Shown here in pieces: positions 44,898 through 54,701 of a stretch of DNA of 64,000 nt; positions within the stretch are counted from its first letter, which is position 1, and every line of letters starts with the position of its first letter. The notes beneath the pieces were generated by a model. The model did no database searches and was not told where the DNA came from. It was given only the letters and a program-made list of their open reading frames with translations. The position numbers and the translations under genes were made by a program. The stretch is taken from assembly GCF_000717595.1 (NCBI RefSeq), contig NZ_JNZO01000009.1, forward strand, positions 1 through 64,000, read 5' to 3'. Origin of the DNA: Streptomyces flavochromogenes. Lineage in GTDB: Bacteria; Actinomycetota; Actinomycetes; Streptomycetales; Streptomycetaceae.

Positions 44898-44898
44898 G

Positions 44899-45115
44899 TC
44901 AGCACCCCGTCAGGAGTTCACTGCGGAGATGGCCGAGACACGTCACCGCCCGCGCAGCGCGGCGGCGGCGCTTTGCGAAGGCCAGGAAGGCTCCGCCGGC
45001 CCCGCCGGCCGCCTCCGCCGGGCCGATCGCAACGGATTCGATGGCCGAAGCGGTCGTCGCGAGATCACCCTCCGGGGTGGTGCCGAGCCCGGAAACATGA
45101 CCGGGGCGGAAACGG
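44899..45115 (-). other. Coding-like stretch without a start codon
   Basis: On the minus strand a frame ending with TGA at 44899-44901 reads GLGTTPEGDLATTASAIESV and continues AIGPAEAAGGAGGAFLAFAK with GC3-rich codons. No ATG, GTG or TTG opens it before the leuA terminator. It may be the remnant of a small gene. Otherwise the region holds only the upstream sequences of the TerB-like gene. Confidence 0.35.
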
Positions 45116-45152
45116 GACGGCCCCCGCCCCTCGGAAGGGTGCGGGGGCCGTC
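45116..45152 (-). terminator. Terminator of leuA
   Basis: A stem of 16 bp with one bulged base (GACGGCCCCCGCCCCT with its complement at 45136-45152) has loop CGGA and begins 14 bases after the leuA stop. Confidence 0.82.
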
Positions 45153-45166
45153 TCCCGAGGGCCGGG

Positions 45167-47021
<1,855 letters not shown>

Positions 47022-47026
47022 TACGA

Positions 47027-47074
47027 CTACAGGCCCTCGCCGCGGCAGCTAAGGAGAAGCAGCCCGAAACGCAT
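47027..47074 (-). CDS. leuL: leuA leader peptide (four consecutive Leu codons)
   Basis: The minus-strand mini-ORF from ATG 47072-47074 to TAG 47027-47029 encodes MRFGLLLLSCRGEGL. It has four leucine codons in a row and five of 15 residues leucine, and lies 87 bases before the leuA start. This is the classic design of a leucine attenuator: slow translation at low Leu-tRNA would alter the downstream stem. Predicted leucine leaders upstream of actinobacterial leuA have been described, as I recall. Confidence 0.8.
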   Translation of the reverse strand: MRFGLLLLSCRGEGL

Positions 47075-47233
47075 GATGTGCCGCAGCCTAGCCCAGGGAC
47101 GCCGGAGACGGACGCCCTGTATCAGTATGCGGGACGGCGCCCGCGTCAAGGCCGAACAGTGACGCATCACTCCATTTCGCCAATCCTCGTCTCAGCCCGT
47201 GACAGAGGGCTCACGCAGTGCCACATTGCGAGC

Positions 47234-48286
47234 ATGACTCCCCAGACGCCCGTCTTCTGCTCGATCGTCCCCCCGCACCTCCTGGAGCACCTGGCGCACT
47301 CCTCGAACCCCGCCGTCGCCGAGGCCGCGCGCCGCACGCTCATCGCGGACGCCTCGGCCCGTACGTTCCGGATCCTGCCGCTGCCCGGCACCGCGCCCAC
47401 GCTCGCCCCCGCCGAGGCCGGCAAGCCGCACCGCACGATCTACGACTGCGAGCGCCGCACCGACCTGCCCGGGACGAAGGTCCGCGGCGAGGGCGACGCG
47501 GCGACCGGGGACGCCACGGTCAACCGGGCGTACGCCGGCCTGGGCGCCACCTTCGACCTCTTCCTCAACGCCTTCGGGCACAACTCCATCGACGGCGCCG
47601 GGCTGCCGCTGCTCGCCTCCGTCCACTACGACGAGAAGTACGGCAACGCCTTCTGGAACGGCGAGCAGATGGTGTTCGGCGACGGCGACGACGAGATCTT
47701 CCTCGACTTCACCCTCCCCGTGGACGTCATCGGCCACGAGCTCGCCCACGGCTTCACCCAGCACTCGGCGAACCTGGAGTACTTCAGCCAGTCCGGCGCC
47801 CTCAACGAGTCGGTCTCCGACGTCTTCGGCTCCCTCGTGAAGCAGTACGCGCTCGGCCAGTCCGCTGAGGCCGCCGACTGGCTCATCGGCGAGGGTCTCT
47901 TCCACCCGAACGTGGAGGGGACGGCGCTGCGCTCCATGAAGGCCCCGGGCACCGCGTACGACGACGACATCCTCGGCAAGGACCCGCAGCCCGGCCACAT
48001 GGACGACTACGTCCGCACCGGCCGCGACAACGGCGGCGTCCACATCAACTCCGGCATCCCCAACCACGCCTTCTACCTGGCGGCGACCGAACTGGGCGGC
48101 AACTCCTGGGAGCGGGCCGGGCAGATCTGGTACGACGTGATGACCGGCGGGACCCTCACCCCCGAGGCCCGGTTCTCCGAGTTCGCGGCAGCCACGGTGG
48201 CGGCGGCGCGGGCGCGGTACGGCGACGGGGAGGAGATCCAGGCCGTCCTGAAGGCCTGGTCGGCGGTGGGCGTACCGACCGACTGA
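47234..48286 (+). CDS. Protealysin-like metalloprotease, M4 family
   Basis: A 350-residue protease started at ATG 47234; the frame is open far upstream (antisense to leuA) but family similarity begins here. There is no signal peptide. The N-terminal 45 residues match the short protealysin propeptide (FCSIVPPHLLEHLAHSSNPA). Thermolysin-type zinc ligands are HELAH (168-172) and the glutamate in NESVSDVFG (E192), and the catalytic C-terminal histidine lies in HINSGIPNHAFYLAA. The enzyme is probably intracellular until released. An emfourin-like inhibitor is encoded 21 bases downstream, so the pair is an enzyme-inhibitor operon. Confidence 0.92.
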   Translation: MTPQTPVFCSIVPPHLLEHLAHSSNPAVAEAARRTLIADASARTFRILPLPGTAPTLAPAEAGKPHRTIYDCERRTDLPGTKVRGEGDAATGDATVNRAYAGLGATFDLFLNAFGHNSIDGAGLPLLASVHYDEKYGNAFWNGEQMVFGDGDDEIFLDFTLPVDVIGHELAHGFTQHSANLEYFSQSGALNESVSDVFGSLVKQYALGQSAEAADWLIGEGLFHPNVEGTALRSMKAPGTAYDDDILGKDPQPGHMDDYVRTGRDNGGVHINSGIPNHAFYLAATELGGNSWERAGQIWYDVMTGGTLTPEARFSEFAAATVAAARARYGDGEEIQAVLKAWSAVGVPTD

Positions 48287-48307
48287 TCCGGCTGGTACAC
48301 AGGTCCC

Positions 48308-48559
48308 ATGCGGATTCGAGTGCGGCGCACGGGCGGTTTCGCGGGCATCGAGCGGTCGGCGGAGGTGGAGGTCTCGGACCGCGAGTGGGAGTCCCTGGCC
48401 ACCGCCGTCCTCGACGAGGGCGAGAGTGACGTCCGGGGCGTGCCGGACGGCTTCTCGTACGAGATCACGATCGACGGCGTCACCGTCCGCTGCTGCGACC
48501 CCCGCCTCTCGGAGGCGCAGAGGGCCCTCGTCACGAGGGTCCTCAAGGAGGGCGCGTAG
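48308..48559 (+). CDS. Emfourin-like inhibitor of the M4 protease
   Basis: An 83-residue protein with the emfourin pattern MRIRVRRTGGFAGIERSAEV, then VRGVPDGFSYEITIDGVTVR and RALVTRVLKEGA. Emfourins are cytosolic proteins that bind and block protealysin-like proteases encoded next to them. The location 21 bases after the protease stop supports this assignment. Two adjacent cysteines (VRCCDPRLS) are an unusual detail. Confidence 0.82.
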   Translation: MRIRVRRTGGFAGIERSAEVEVSDREWESLATAVLDEGESDVRGVPDGFSYEITIDGVTVRCCDPRLSEAQRALVTRVLKEGA

Positions 48560-48570
48560 GCCTGCACGGC

Positions 48571-49926
48571 CTAGCGGGAGGCACGCCGCCAGAATCTGTT
48601 CTCCTTCGGCGGCCGGACCTTCAGGGACCAGTCCCCGTCGGCGCTGACGAGCTGCACGAGCAGGGGCCCCTCGGGCAGCGGACGCGTCTCCCGGGGGAAC
48701 CTGCTCGCCTCGTTGGCGAGGAGGTGATCGCGGCCGTCCGGCTCGTAGCCGTGCACGTTGAACCACTCGAATCCGAGCCTCGTGCGGAGCCGTGAGGTGA
48801 GCTGGCCGGCCGGGCCCGTGTACAGCAGCACGTCGGAGCCCCGTCCCTCGGCCGTGCCGTCGAGGACCTCCACGGTGCTCACCGGGCGGACGGCGACCGT
48901 CCACGGCTCGCTGGAACTCACGCGCAGGCGCAGCGGGGCCTTGCCGTCGTACCGCAGGACCCGGCGGGCCCCCTGGTCCTTCAGCAGCGTGTTCGCGAGC
49001 AGGGCGTCCCTCTGGCCCTCCTCGTCGATGCTGTGCACGGCGAAGTAGCCGTCGCCCCTCCGGGTCGATTCGACGACGACCCAACCGGCCGGGACGGGCA
49101 CGTCGACGACGATGTCGGCCTTGCCCTCGCCACTGCGGACGAACTCCGGGAACTCCCCGCCGAACAGCTCGGCGTCCGACCGCGGGCCGGTCCGCGAAAG
49201 GCGCTGTGCGGGGACCTGCGGCGATGTCCGTACGAGGGCGGCCTCGGCCTCGGCCTCCCGGACCTTGGCGAGGAGCTCCTCGGGGATGGCCTCCGGAGAG
49301 GCGCCGACGGAGACGGGCTCGTCGACCGGGTCGGGCCCGTCGTGCGCGGGCTCGTGGCCGGGGGCGGGCTCGTCGTCGTGCGCGGGCTCCGGGTCCCCGC
49401 CCACGATGCCGAAGTCCTCGGCGAGGCCGACGAGGCCGGAGTCGTACCCCTGGCCGAGCGCGCGGAACTTCCACGCACCGTCGCGCAGGTAGAACTCGCC
49501 GAGGAGGAACGCGGTCTCGGTGCTCGCGTCGTCGACCTCGTACAGCGCGAGCTGCTCGCCGGTGGCGGCGCTGACCGTCCGGATGTGCAGGCCCGGGACC
49601 TGGCCGAACGTCCCGTGCTCGCTGGAGGCGGTGATCACGATGCGCCGGACGGCGGGCTCGACGCGCTCGGTGTCGATCTCCAGCCAGTCGGCGACCCGCC
49701 GCTCCCCGTCCCGTACCCGGTCGAGCAGGCGCACCGCGCCGGACGCGTGCACCGGCTGGTTGTAGAAGACCAGGTCGCCGTCGCCCCTGACCCTGCCCGA
49801 GGCGTCGAGCAGCAGCGCCGAGGCGTCGACCTCCGGCACTCCGTCATCGGCGTCCCGCCGGACGACCGCGATCCGCCACACCTGCCCGGGGACCGGCAGG
49901 TTTCCCCCCTTGACGATCTCTGTCAC
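48571..49926 (-). CDS. TerD domain protein with long C-terminal extension
   Basis: A 451-residue protein. The TerD fold occupies about residues 20-175. Its Ca2+-binding acidic segments include DASALLLDASGRVRGDGDLV and FYNQPVHASGAVRLL, followed by IVITASSEHGTFGQVPGLHI and ETAFLLGEFYLRDGAWKFRA. A His/Asp/Glu/Pro-rich linker follows (about 180-225, DPEPAHDDEPAPGHEPAHDG). The C-terminal half forms two beta-rich repeats (SGEGKADIVVDVPVPAGWVV and SSEPWTVAVRPVSTVEVLDG). Such proteins function at the inner membrane in tellurite, stress and development responses. It converges on the inhibitor gene with 11 bases between. Confidence 0.9.
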   Translation of the reverse strand: MTEIVKGGNLPVPGQVWRIAVVRRDADDGVPEVDASALLLDASGRVRGDGDLVFYNQPVHASGAVRLLDRVRDGERRVADWLEIDTERVEPAVRRIVITASSEHGTFGQVPGLHIRTVSAATGEQLALYEVDDASTETAFLLGEFYLRDGAWKFRALGQGYDSGLVGLAEDFGIVGGDPEPAHDDEPAPGHEPAHDGPDPVDEPVSVGASPEAIPEELLAKVREAEAEAALVRTSPQVPAQRLSRTGPRSDAELFGGEFPEFVRSGEGKADIVVDVPVPAGWVVVESTRRGDGYFAVHSIDEEGQRDALLANTLLKDQGARRVLRYDGKAPLRLRVSSSEPWTVAVRPVSTVEVLDGTAEGRGSDVLLYTGPAGQLTSRLRTRLGFEWFNVHGYEPDGRDHLLANEASRFPRETRPLPEGPLLVQLVSADGDWSLKVRPPKENRFWRRASR

Positions 49927-49968
49927 GGTGCCATGCTGGCACGCGCCGGCGGGGGGTGCCTAGTGGAA

Positions 49969-50910
49969 CTAGAAGCCCAGCTTGCGCAGCTGCTTGGGGT
50001 CCCGCTGCCAGTCCTTCGCGACCTTCACGTGGAGGTCGAGGAAGACCGGGGTGCCGAGGAGGGCCTCGATGTGCTTGCGGGACTTCATGCCGACCTCCTT
50101 GAGACGGCTGCCCTTCGGGCCGATGATGATGCCCTTCTGGCTGGGGCGCTCGATGTACACGTTGGCGTGGATGTCGAGCAGCGGCCGGTCCGCCGGGCGG
50201 TTCTCGCGCGGGATCATCTCCTCGACGACCACCGCGATCGAGTGCGGCAGCTCGTCCCGTACGCCTTCGAGCGCGGCCTCGCGGATCAGCTCCGCGACCA
50301 TGACCTGCTCCGGCTCGTCCGTGAGGTCGCCCTCCGGGTAGAGCGGCGGGGACTCCGGGAGCAGCGGGATCAGCAGGTCGGCGACGAGCTGGACCTGCTT
50401 GTTGCCGACGGCCGAGACCGGCACGATCTGCGCCCACTCGAAGCCCAGCTCCTTGCCGAGCTGGTCGACGGCGATCAGCTGCTCGGCGAGGGTCTTGGAG
50501 TCGACCAGGTCGGTCTTGGTGATGATCGCGACCTTGGGGGTCTTCTTGATCCCGGCGAGTTCCTTGGCGATGAACTTGTCGCCGGGGCCGAGCTTCTGGT
50601 CGGCGGGCAGGCAGAAGCCGATCACGTCGACCTCGGCCCAGGTGGTGCGCACCACGTCGTTGAGCCGCTCGCCGAGGAGGGTGCGCGGCTTGTGGAGACC
50701 GGGGGTGTCCACCAGGATCAGCTGCGCCTCCGGGCGGTGCACGATGCCGCGGACGGTGTGCCGGGTGGTCTGCGGCCGGTTCGAGGTGATGGCCACCTTC
50801 TGGCCGACCAGAGCGTTCGTGAGGGTGGACTTGCCCGCGTTGGGGCGGCCGACGAAGCAGGCGAAGCCGGCCCGGTGGACGGCTTCGGTTTCTTGGTTGC
50901 GAGCGCTCAT
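49969..50910 (-). CDS. era: GTPase Era
   Basis: A 313-residue GTPase required for 16S rRNA maturation and 30S assembly. G1 is GRPNAGKST, switch I lies in SNRPQTTRHTVRGI, G3 is DTPG and G4 is TKTD. The C-terminal KH domain contains RPSQKGIIIGPKGSRLKEVG. ATG 50908-50910 (MSARNQETEAVHRAG) matches relatives; an ATG three codons upstream (50919), closer to GGGGA, is an alternative. In S. coelicolor era lies close to the hlyC-ybeY-phoH set. Here about 6.6 kb of accessory genes separate them. Confidence 0.95.
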   Translation of the reverse strand: MSARNQETEAVHRAGFACFVGRPNAGKSTLTNALVGQKVAITSNRPQTTRHTVRGIVHRPEAQLILVDTPGLHKPRTLLGERLNDVVRTTWAEVDVIGFCLPADQKLGPGDKFIAKELAGIKKTPKVAIITKTDLVDSKTLAEQLIAVDQLGKELGFEWAQIVPVSAVGNKQVQLVADLLIPLLPESPPLYPEGDLTDEPEQVMVAELIREAALEGVRDELPHSIAVVVEEMIPRENRPADRPLLDIHANVYIERPSQKGIIIGPKGSRLKEVGMKSRKHIEALLGTPVFLDLHVKVAKDWQRDPKQLRKLGF

Positions 50911-50940
50911 GGGGGCCATTGTCCCCGATGAGCGCCCGCC

Positions 50941-51909
50941 TCACGTACTCACGTGCGCACTCGGCTCCGCGCGGGCCGCCCTGTGCCGTCGGATCCGCAG
51001 GCCGAAGAGGCCCGCGACGCCCCCGACGAGCAGGGTCGCGGCGGCGAGCCAGGGCAGGGCGAGGAAGGAGACCGTGCCGGTTTCCCTGACGTCCTTCGCG
51101 GTGGCGGTGAGGGTGATGTCACCCCAGTCGAGCTGCGGGGAGCCGGTCCACCGCTCGGTGAGCCGAATCTTCTGCCGGGGCAGCAGCTCGGACGGCACCT
51201 GGGCGAGGTCGCGGTCGAGGAGGGTGCGTCCGAAGAGGCCCTCGGCCCTGAGGGCGACCTTGGGGTTGAGGGTGACGTTGCCCCGGTTGTGCAGCGTGTA
51301 CGAGACGACCGCGCTGCTCGTGCCGACGCCGGGAACCAGCGGCCGGTCCTGGTCGACGGTGACGTCCTCGACGCCGAGTGCGGGCACGGTCGGCCCGTTG
51401 ACCCGCAGGTAGAGGCGGGCGGCGACGGCGCGCTGGACGCCGACGGCGACGGCGCCCTTCCCGCCGGGGCTGATCCGCTCGTCGAGGGCGACGAGCGCCC
51501 CGGGGTGGTCGCCTGGGTCGGCGTCTGCGGGGACGGTCAGTGTGTACCGGACGGTGACGGCGGAGCCGGGCGGGACGGTGATCCTGGTCCGCTCGGGCGT
51601 GATCCAGGCACCGGCGCCGGTCTGCTTCTCCCGCTGGGTGCGGACGGCGAAGCCGCCGTCCCGCTCGGTGTTGTAGGCGTCGGCGCCGTAGAGCCGGAAG
51701 GTCAGCGGGGCGGCCGTCTTGTTGGCGACGGTGACCCGGTCGGTGAGGGTGGAACCCGGATCGGCGCTGAGGAAGAAGTAGGGACGGCTGCCCGGCTGGG
51801 CGGCGGCCGGATAGACGGCCCACTCGCCGTTCTCGGCGGCCTGTGCGTGCGGGGCGGGGCCCAGAAGGAGGAGCAGGACGCTCAGGAGGAGTACGTACAG
51901 CGTGCGCAC
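50941..51909 (-). CDS. Secreted DUF916-like (WxL-associated) membrane-anchored protein
   Basis: A 322-residue protein started at GTG 51907-51909 (VRTLYVLLLSVLLLLLGPAP). The signal peptide is cleaved near HAQA. Two beta-sandwich domains follow: a peptidoglycan-binding DUF916-like part (WAVYPAAAQPGSRPYFFLSA, FRLYGADAYNTERDGGFAV) and a second one (AVAARLYLRVNGPTVPALGV, VVSYTLHNRGNVTLNPKVAL). A membrane helix (LALPWLAAATLLVGGVAGLFG) and a basic tail close the protein. In Firmicutes such proteins assist WxL surface proteins. The WxL-like gene lies 62 bases upstream in the same direction. Confidence 0.85.
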   Translation of the reverse strand: MRTLYVLLLSVLLLLLGPAPHAQAAENGEWAVYPAAAQPGSRPYFFLSADPGSTLTDRVTVANKTAAPLTFRLYGADAYNTERDGGFAVRTQREKQTGAGAWITPERTRITVPPGSAVTVRYTLTVPADADPGDHPGALVALDERISPGGKGAVAVGVQRAVAARLYLRVNGPTVPALGVEDVTVDQDRPLVPGVGTSSAVVSYTLHNRGNVTLNPKVALRAEGLFGRTLLDRDLAQVPSELLPRQKIRLTERWTGSPQLDWGDITLTATAKDVRETGTVSFLALPWLAAATLLVGGVAGLFGLRIRRHRAARAEPSAHVST

Positions 51910-51971
51910 GAGCCGAAAACCCCCGGGGTGCGGAGCGGGCCGGCCGGGTGCGCGCCCGGCCCGCACGGTGG

Positions 51972-53303
51972 TCAGGACAGGGTGAGCGTCAGCACGCCCG
52001 CGTACGAGCCCGGCGCCGTGAAGGCCGGGACGTCGAGGGAGAGCCCCGCGTCGATCGTGAACTCGCCACCCGTGAGGGCGCCGTTCGGCGTGGAGGCGAG
52101 GGTCGCGCCGCCGCTGCCGACCGGACCGGACGATCCCGCCGCGCAGGCGCTGGGGCTGCCGGCCTTGGCGGTGCAGGCCGGGGTCCAGCTGAGGTTGCCG
52201 GCGCCGATGGAGCCGCCGGTGCCGGTGAAGTCGGTGACCTTGCCGGTGAGGGACCAGCCCGCGGGGCCGCCGCGGAAGTCCTTCACCGTCACCGTCTTGA
52301 GGGCGCCGGTCGCCGCACCGCCCTGGCCGAAGTCGACGGACGACAGCTCGACGGTGTCCCCGGCCTGGGTCATGGAGAGCTCACCCGCGGTGACGGCCGC
52401 GGTGATGGTCTGGCTGTTCGGCGGTGCCGGTACGACGACCTTGTACGCGGCGGGTCCGGCGCCCTTGTCGGGGTCCCAGGCCGCGCCCTCGTAGGCCACG
52501 ATCCCGGTGGTCGCCACGTCGTTGACCTTCAGGCGCGCGGCGAAGGAGCCCTCGCTGTCGGTCGTAACGGTCATCTTGTCCGCGGTCTCCGCCGCCCCGG
52601 CCCGGCCGACGACGGTGACCTCGGTGAGCGGGGTGAACCTGGAGCCGTTGACGGTCACCCGGACGCCCGGGTCGCCGGACGCGGTGTCGAGGGCCAGCGC
52701 GCGGGTGTTGGGGCTGGTCACGGGGCTCGCGACGACCGTCTCGGAGACCGGGGCGGGCGGGGTGAGCACCGTACAGGGGGTGTCCAGCTCCATGAGGTAG
52801 CTGGTGTGGATGTTGTAGTCGCCGGGCGAGAGGGTGATCGACCCGGCCTGGGTGACGGTGAAGGTGCCGGTCATCGAGAAGGCCGGGAAGGAGCCCTTGC
52901 CGGGGACCGGCGGGTTCTTCTTGGGGCCGTTGACGGTGACCGCGCCGCTCTGGGCGCCGCCGAGGACGACCTTGCCGCTGGGCGTCATGATGTCGGCCGG
53001 CAGCGCGAGGTCGACCGGGTTGGACGCGGCGGGCTTGGTGATCGTGTACGTCACCGTGACCGTCTCGCCGACCTTGGGGCTGGCCTTGTCGACGGTGATC
53101 TCGGCGGTGGTGGTGCCCGTGATGGGCGGGATGCCGGCGATCGGCGGCGGGACGCAGCGGGTCTGGAATTCCACCGGCTGGGAGGTGGTCGCCGCGCCGG
53201 CCGGGGCCGCGAGCGCGCCTCCTGCGACCGCGAGGGCGGTGGCGCCGAGGACGGCGGTCCAGCGCCGTCTTCGGGCCGCCGCCCGGGATCGGGTGAGTGC
53301 CAT
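51972..53303 (-). CDS. Secreted WxL-like surface protein
   Basis: A 443-residue exported protein started at ATG 53301-53303 after AGGAGGGGG. The signal peptide is MALTRSRAAARRRRWTAVLG onward, cleaved near APAGAA. Residues about 40-180 form one beta domain, with VEFQTRCVPPPIAGIPPITG and GPKKNPPVPGKGSFPAFS. The middle resembles Ig-like repeats (VRVTVNGSRFTPLTEVTVVG). The C-terminal part (about 290-443) ends TIDAGLSLDVPAFTAPGSYA and GVLTLTLS, the pattern of WxL-type cell-wall-binding domains. It shares the KKNPxxP domain with the protein at 53521. It probably binds the cell wall non-covalently. Confidence 0.82.
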   Translation of the reverse strand: MALTRSRAAARRRRWTAVLGATALAVAGGALAAPAGAATTSQPVEFQTRCVPPPIAGIPPITGTTTAEITVDKASPKVGETVTVTYTITKPAASNPVDLALPADIMTPSGKVVLGGAQSGAVTVNGPKKNPPVPGKGSFPAFSMTGTFTVTQAGSITLSPGDYNIHTSYLMELDTPCTVLTPPAPVSETVVASPVTSPNTRALALDTASGDPGVRVTVNGSRFTPLTEVTVVGRAGAAETADKMTVTTDSEGSFAARLKVNDVATTGIVAYEGAAWDPDKGAGPAAYKVVVPAPPNSQTITAAVTAGELSMTQAGDTVELSSVDFGQGGAATGALKTVTVKDFRGGPAGWSLTGKVTDFTGTGGSIGAGNLSWTPACTAKAGSPSACAAGSSGPVGSGGATLASTPNGALTGGEFTIDAGLSLDVPAFTAPGSYAGVLTLTLS

Positions 53304-53385
53304 GTGTATGCCCCCTCCTGAGGGATGAGTGGGCGCCATTGACGGCCGCGGGCGGAGAGAAGTCAATGCAAGCGAAAGACATCGA

Positions 53386-53400
53386 CTGATGACCCATCAG
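53386..53400. promoter_or_regulatory. CTGATG-ACC-CATCAG palindrome upstream of the WxL-like gene
   Basis: A perfect 6+3+6 palindrome located 83-97 bases before the start of the 443-residue surface protein. The rest of the gap (53304-53520) holds a possible hairpin around 53482-53510 (ACCGGTG...CACCGGT) that may end the upstream gene. Confidence 0.55.
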
Positions 53401-53520
53401 ATCATGTCAAGATCCTCGGATCGAAGGCGTTTACCCAGGTCAGCCGCCTCTCCCGGGACACCGGAACACGACGGAGACCGGTGCCGCCCAGGGCGACACC
53501 GGTCCGGTTCGGTACGGGGA

Positions 53521-53997
53521 TCAGCTGAAGACGAACGGGCCCGGCGACTGCGAGGTCAGCGCGTCGCAGTTCACCGTGACCCCGAAGATCACCATCTTGA
53601 GGGCGACACCCGCGAAGTACGAGTTGAGGCTGTCGCCGGAGGCCACGGTCCCGCTGAGGGGACCGATGGTCACGGGACCCACGGGGAGCGCCGGGTTCTT
53701 CTTGCCGCTGAAGACCCGTGTACCGCCACCGGCCTTGGCGAGCGTCAGCGTGGCGTTGATCTGGTCGGCGCCGACCGGGATCGGGGTCGTCACGGACGAG
53801 GTGAGGGTGATGGTGGCGGCGGTGCCGCTCTGCGTCGCGACGAGGGTGGCACTGCCGCCGCCCCACGAACCGCAGTCGTAGGTCGCCGTGGCCGAGCCCG
53901 GCGAGACGGCGGCGGCCGTCGGCGCGAAGGCGAGCGAGGCGGCGGCGAGCCCTCCGGCGACGACCGCGAAGGTTCCTAAGGTGCTTCTGCTTCTCAT
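53521..53997 (-). CDS. Secreted single-domain surface protein with TTA codon
   Basis: A 158-residue exported protein. The signal peptide MRSRSTLGTFAVVAGGLAAA continues to cleavage near TAAA. The mature beta domain (YDCGSWGGGSATLVATQSG, then FSGKKNPALPVGPVTIGPLS and MVIFGVTVNCDALTSQSPGP) has one cysteine pair. It is paralogous to the first domain of the neighbouring 443-residue protein (shared KKNPxxP block). Codon 7 is TTA (53977-53979), so synthesis should require bldA tRNA and occur during development. It lies 217 bases upstream of the WxL-like gene, in the same direction. Confidence 0.82.
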   Translation of the reverse strand: MRSRSTLGTFAVVAGGLAAASLAFAPTAAAVSPGSATATYDCGSWGGGSATLVATQSGTAATITLTSSVTTPIPVGADQINATLTLAKAGGGTRVFSGKKNPALPVGPVTIGPLSGTVASGDSLNSYFAGVALKMVIFGVTVNCDALTSQSPGPFVFS

Positions 53998-54061
53998 GGC
54001 GAGTTCGAACCCCTTCCGATGGCGAACGCAGGGGTGCGGACACTGCGTGAATGGTGGAGAT

Positions 54062-54076
54062 CTGACGGTCCGTCGG
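54062..54076. promoter_or_regulatory. Degenerate CTGACG-GTC-CGTCGG palindrome
   Basis: It lies 65-79 bases before the 158-residue surface-protein start and matches the CTGATG-N3-CATCAG pattern at 12 of 15 positions including the spacer. The distance to the start resembles that of the site at 53386-53400. Confidence 0.4.
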
Positions 54077-54167
54077 GCGAACCGGTGTTCATTGAGACGC
54101 AGACCGCATGGGAAGGCAAGAGAAGATGCGGTGATCCTTCACAAACACACAAACGCGGTGACGCACA

Positions 54168-54195
54168 AGGGCCCGGCGCGTGTACGCCGGGCCCT
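54168..54195 (-). terminator. Terminator of the deaminase-like gene
   Basis: An 11-bp perfect stem, AGGGCCCGGCG / CGCCGGGCCCT, with a 6-base loop lies 45 bases after the minus-strand stop at 54241. Confidence 0.8.
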
Positions 54196-54240
54196 CGTTG
54201 TCCCGTTCTCGTCGCTCGTCCCCGTGCGGCGGCGAGTCGC

Positions 54241-54603
54241 TCAGCCCGCCGTGACCGCCACGCGCAGCTGCCCGTCCGGACCGGCCAGCAGAACCGGGGT
54301 CTCCGGGCCGCCGAGGTCCCGCACCGCCGCGCGGTCCTCGTCCGAGGCGGACTCGGCGCTCGACACGACGGCCGCCGCCTCCAGGGACTGGGCGCCGCTC
54401 GCCACCGCCATCGCGACCGCGGTCCGCAGTGCGCTCAGCTTGAGCGACTCCAGCTCCACGGTCCCCGCCACGTACGTACGACCGGTCTCGTCCCGTACGG
54501 CGGCCCCCTCGGGCACACCGTTACGGGCGCGGGCGCTGCGCGCCAGCGTGATGATCTTGAGGTCCTCGGCGCCGAGGTCGCCGTGCTCGCTGCTGAGTGT
54601 CAT
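54241..54603 (-). CDS. Cytidine-deaminase-like protein lacking zinc ligands
   Basis: A 120-residue protein with the outline of small cytidine deaminases: EDLKIITLARSARARNGVPE, GAAVRDETGRTYVAGTVELE, then LRTAVAMAVASGAQSLEAAA. The active-site CAER is replaced by SALR. The PCGxCRQ segment is absent and the protein has no cysteine at all, so zinc catalysis is not expected. It may be a structural or regulatory relative. In S. coelicolor a similar gene sits beside era, as I recall; here the surface-protein cluster separates them. The start is ATG 54601-54603. Confidence 0.75.
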   Translation of the reverse strand: MTLSSEHGDLGAEDLKIITLARSARARNGVPEGAAVRDETGRTYVAGTVELESLKLSALRTAVAMAVASGAQSLEAAAVVSSAESASDEDRAAVRDLGGPETPVLLAGPDGQLRVAVTAG

Positions 54604-54701
54604 GCCCCGAGCATAGGTCCGCCCCGGAACGCGGCCCGCGACGGCCCCGAGGCCCTGAGCGGCCCGGGCCGCGCGAGGCTCGGCCCGCGCACCCCCGGAG
54701 C

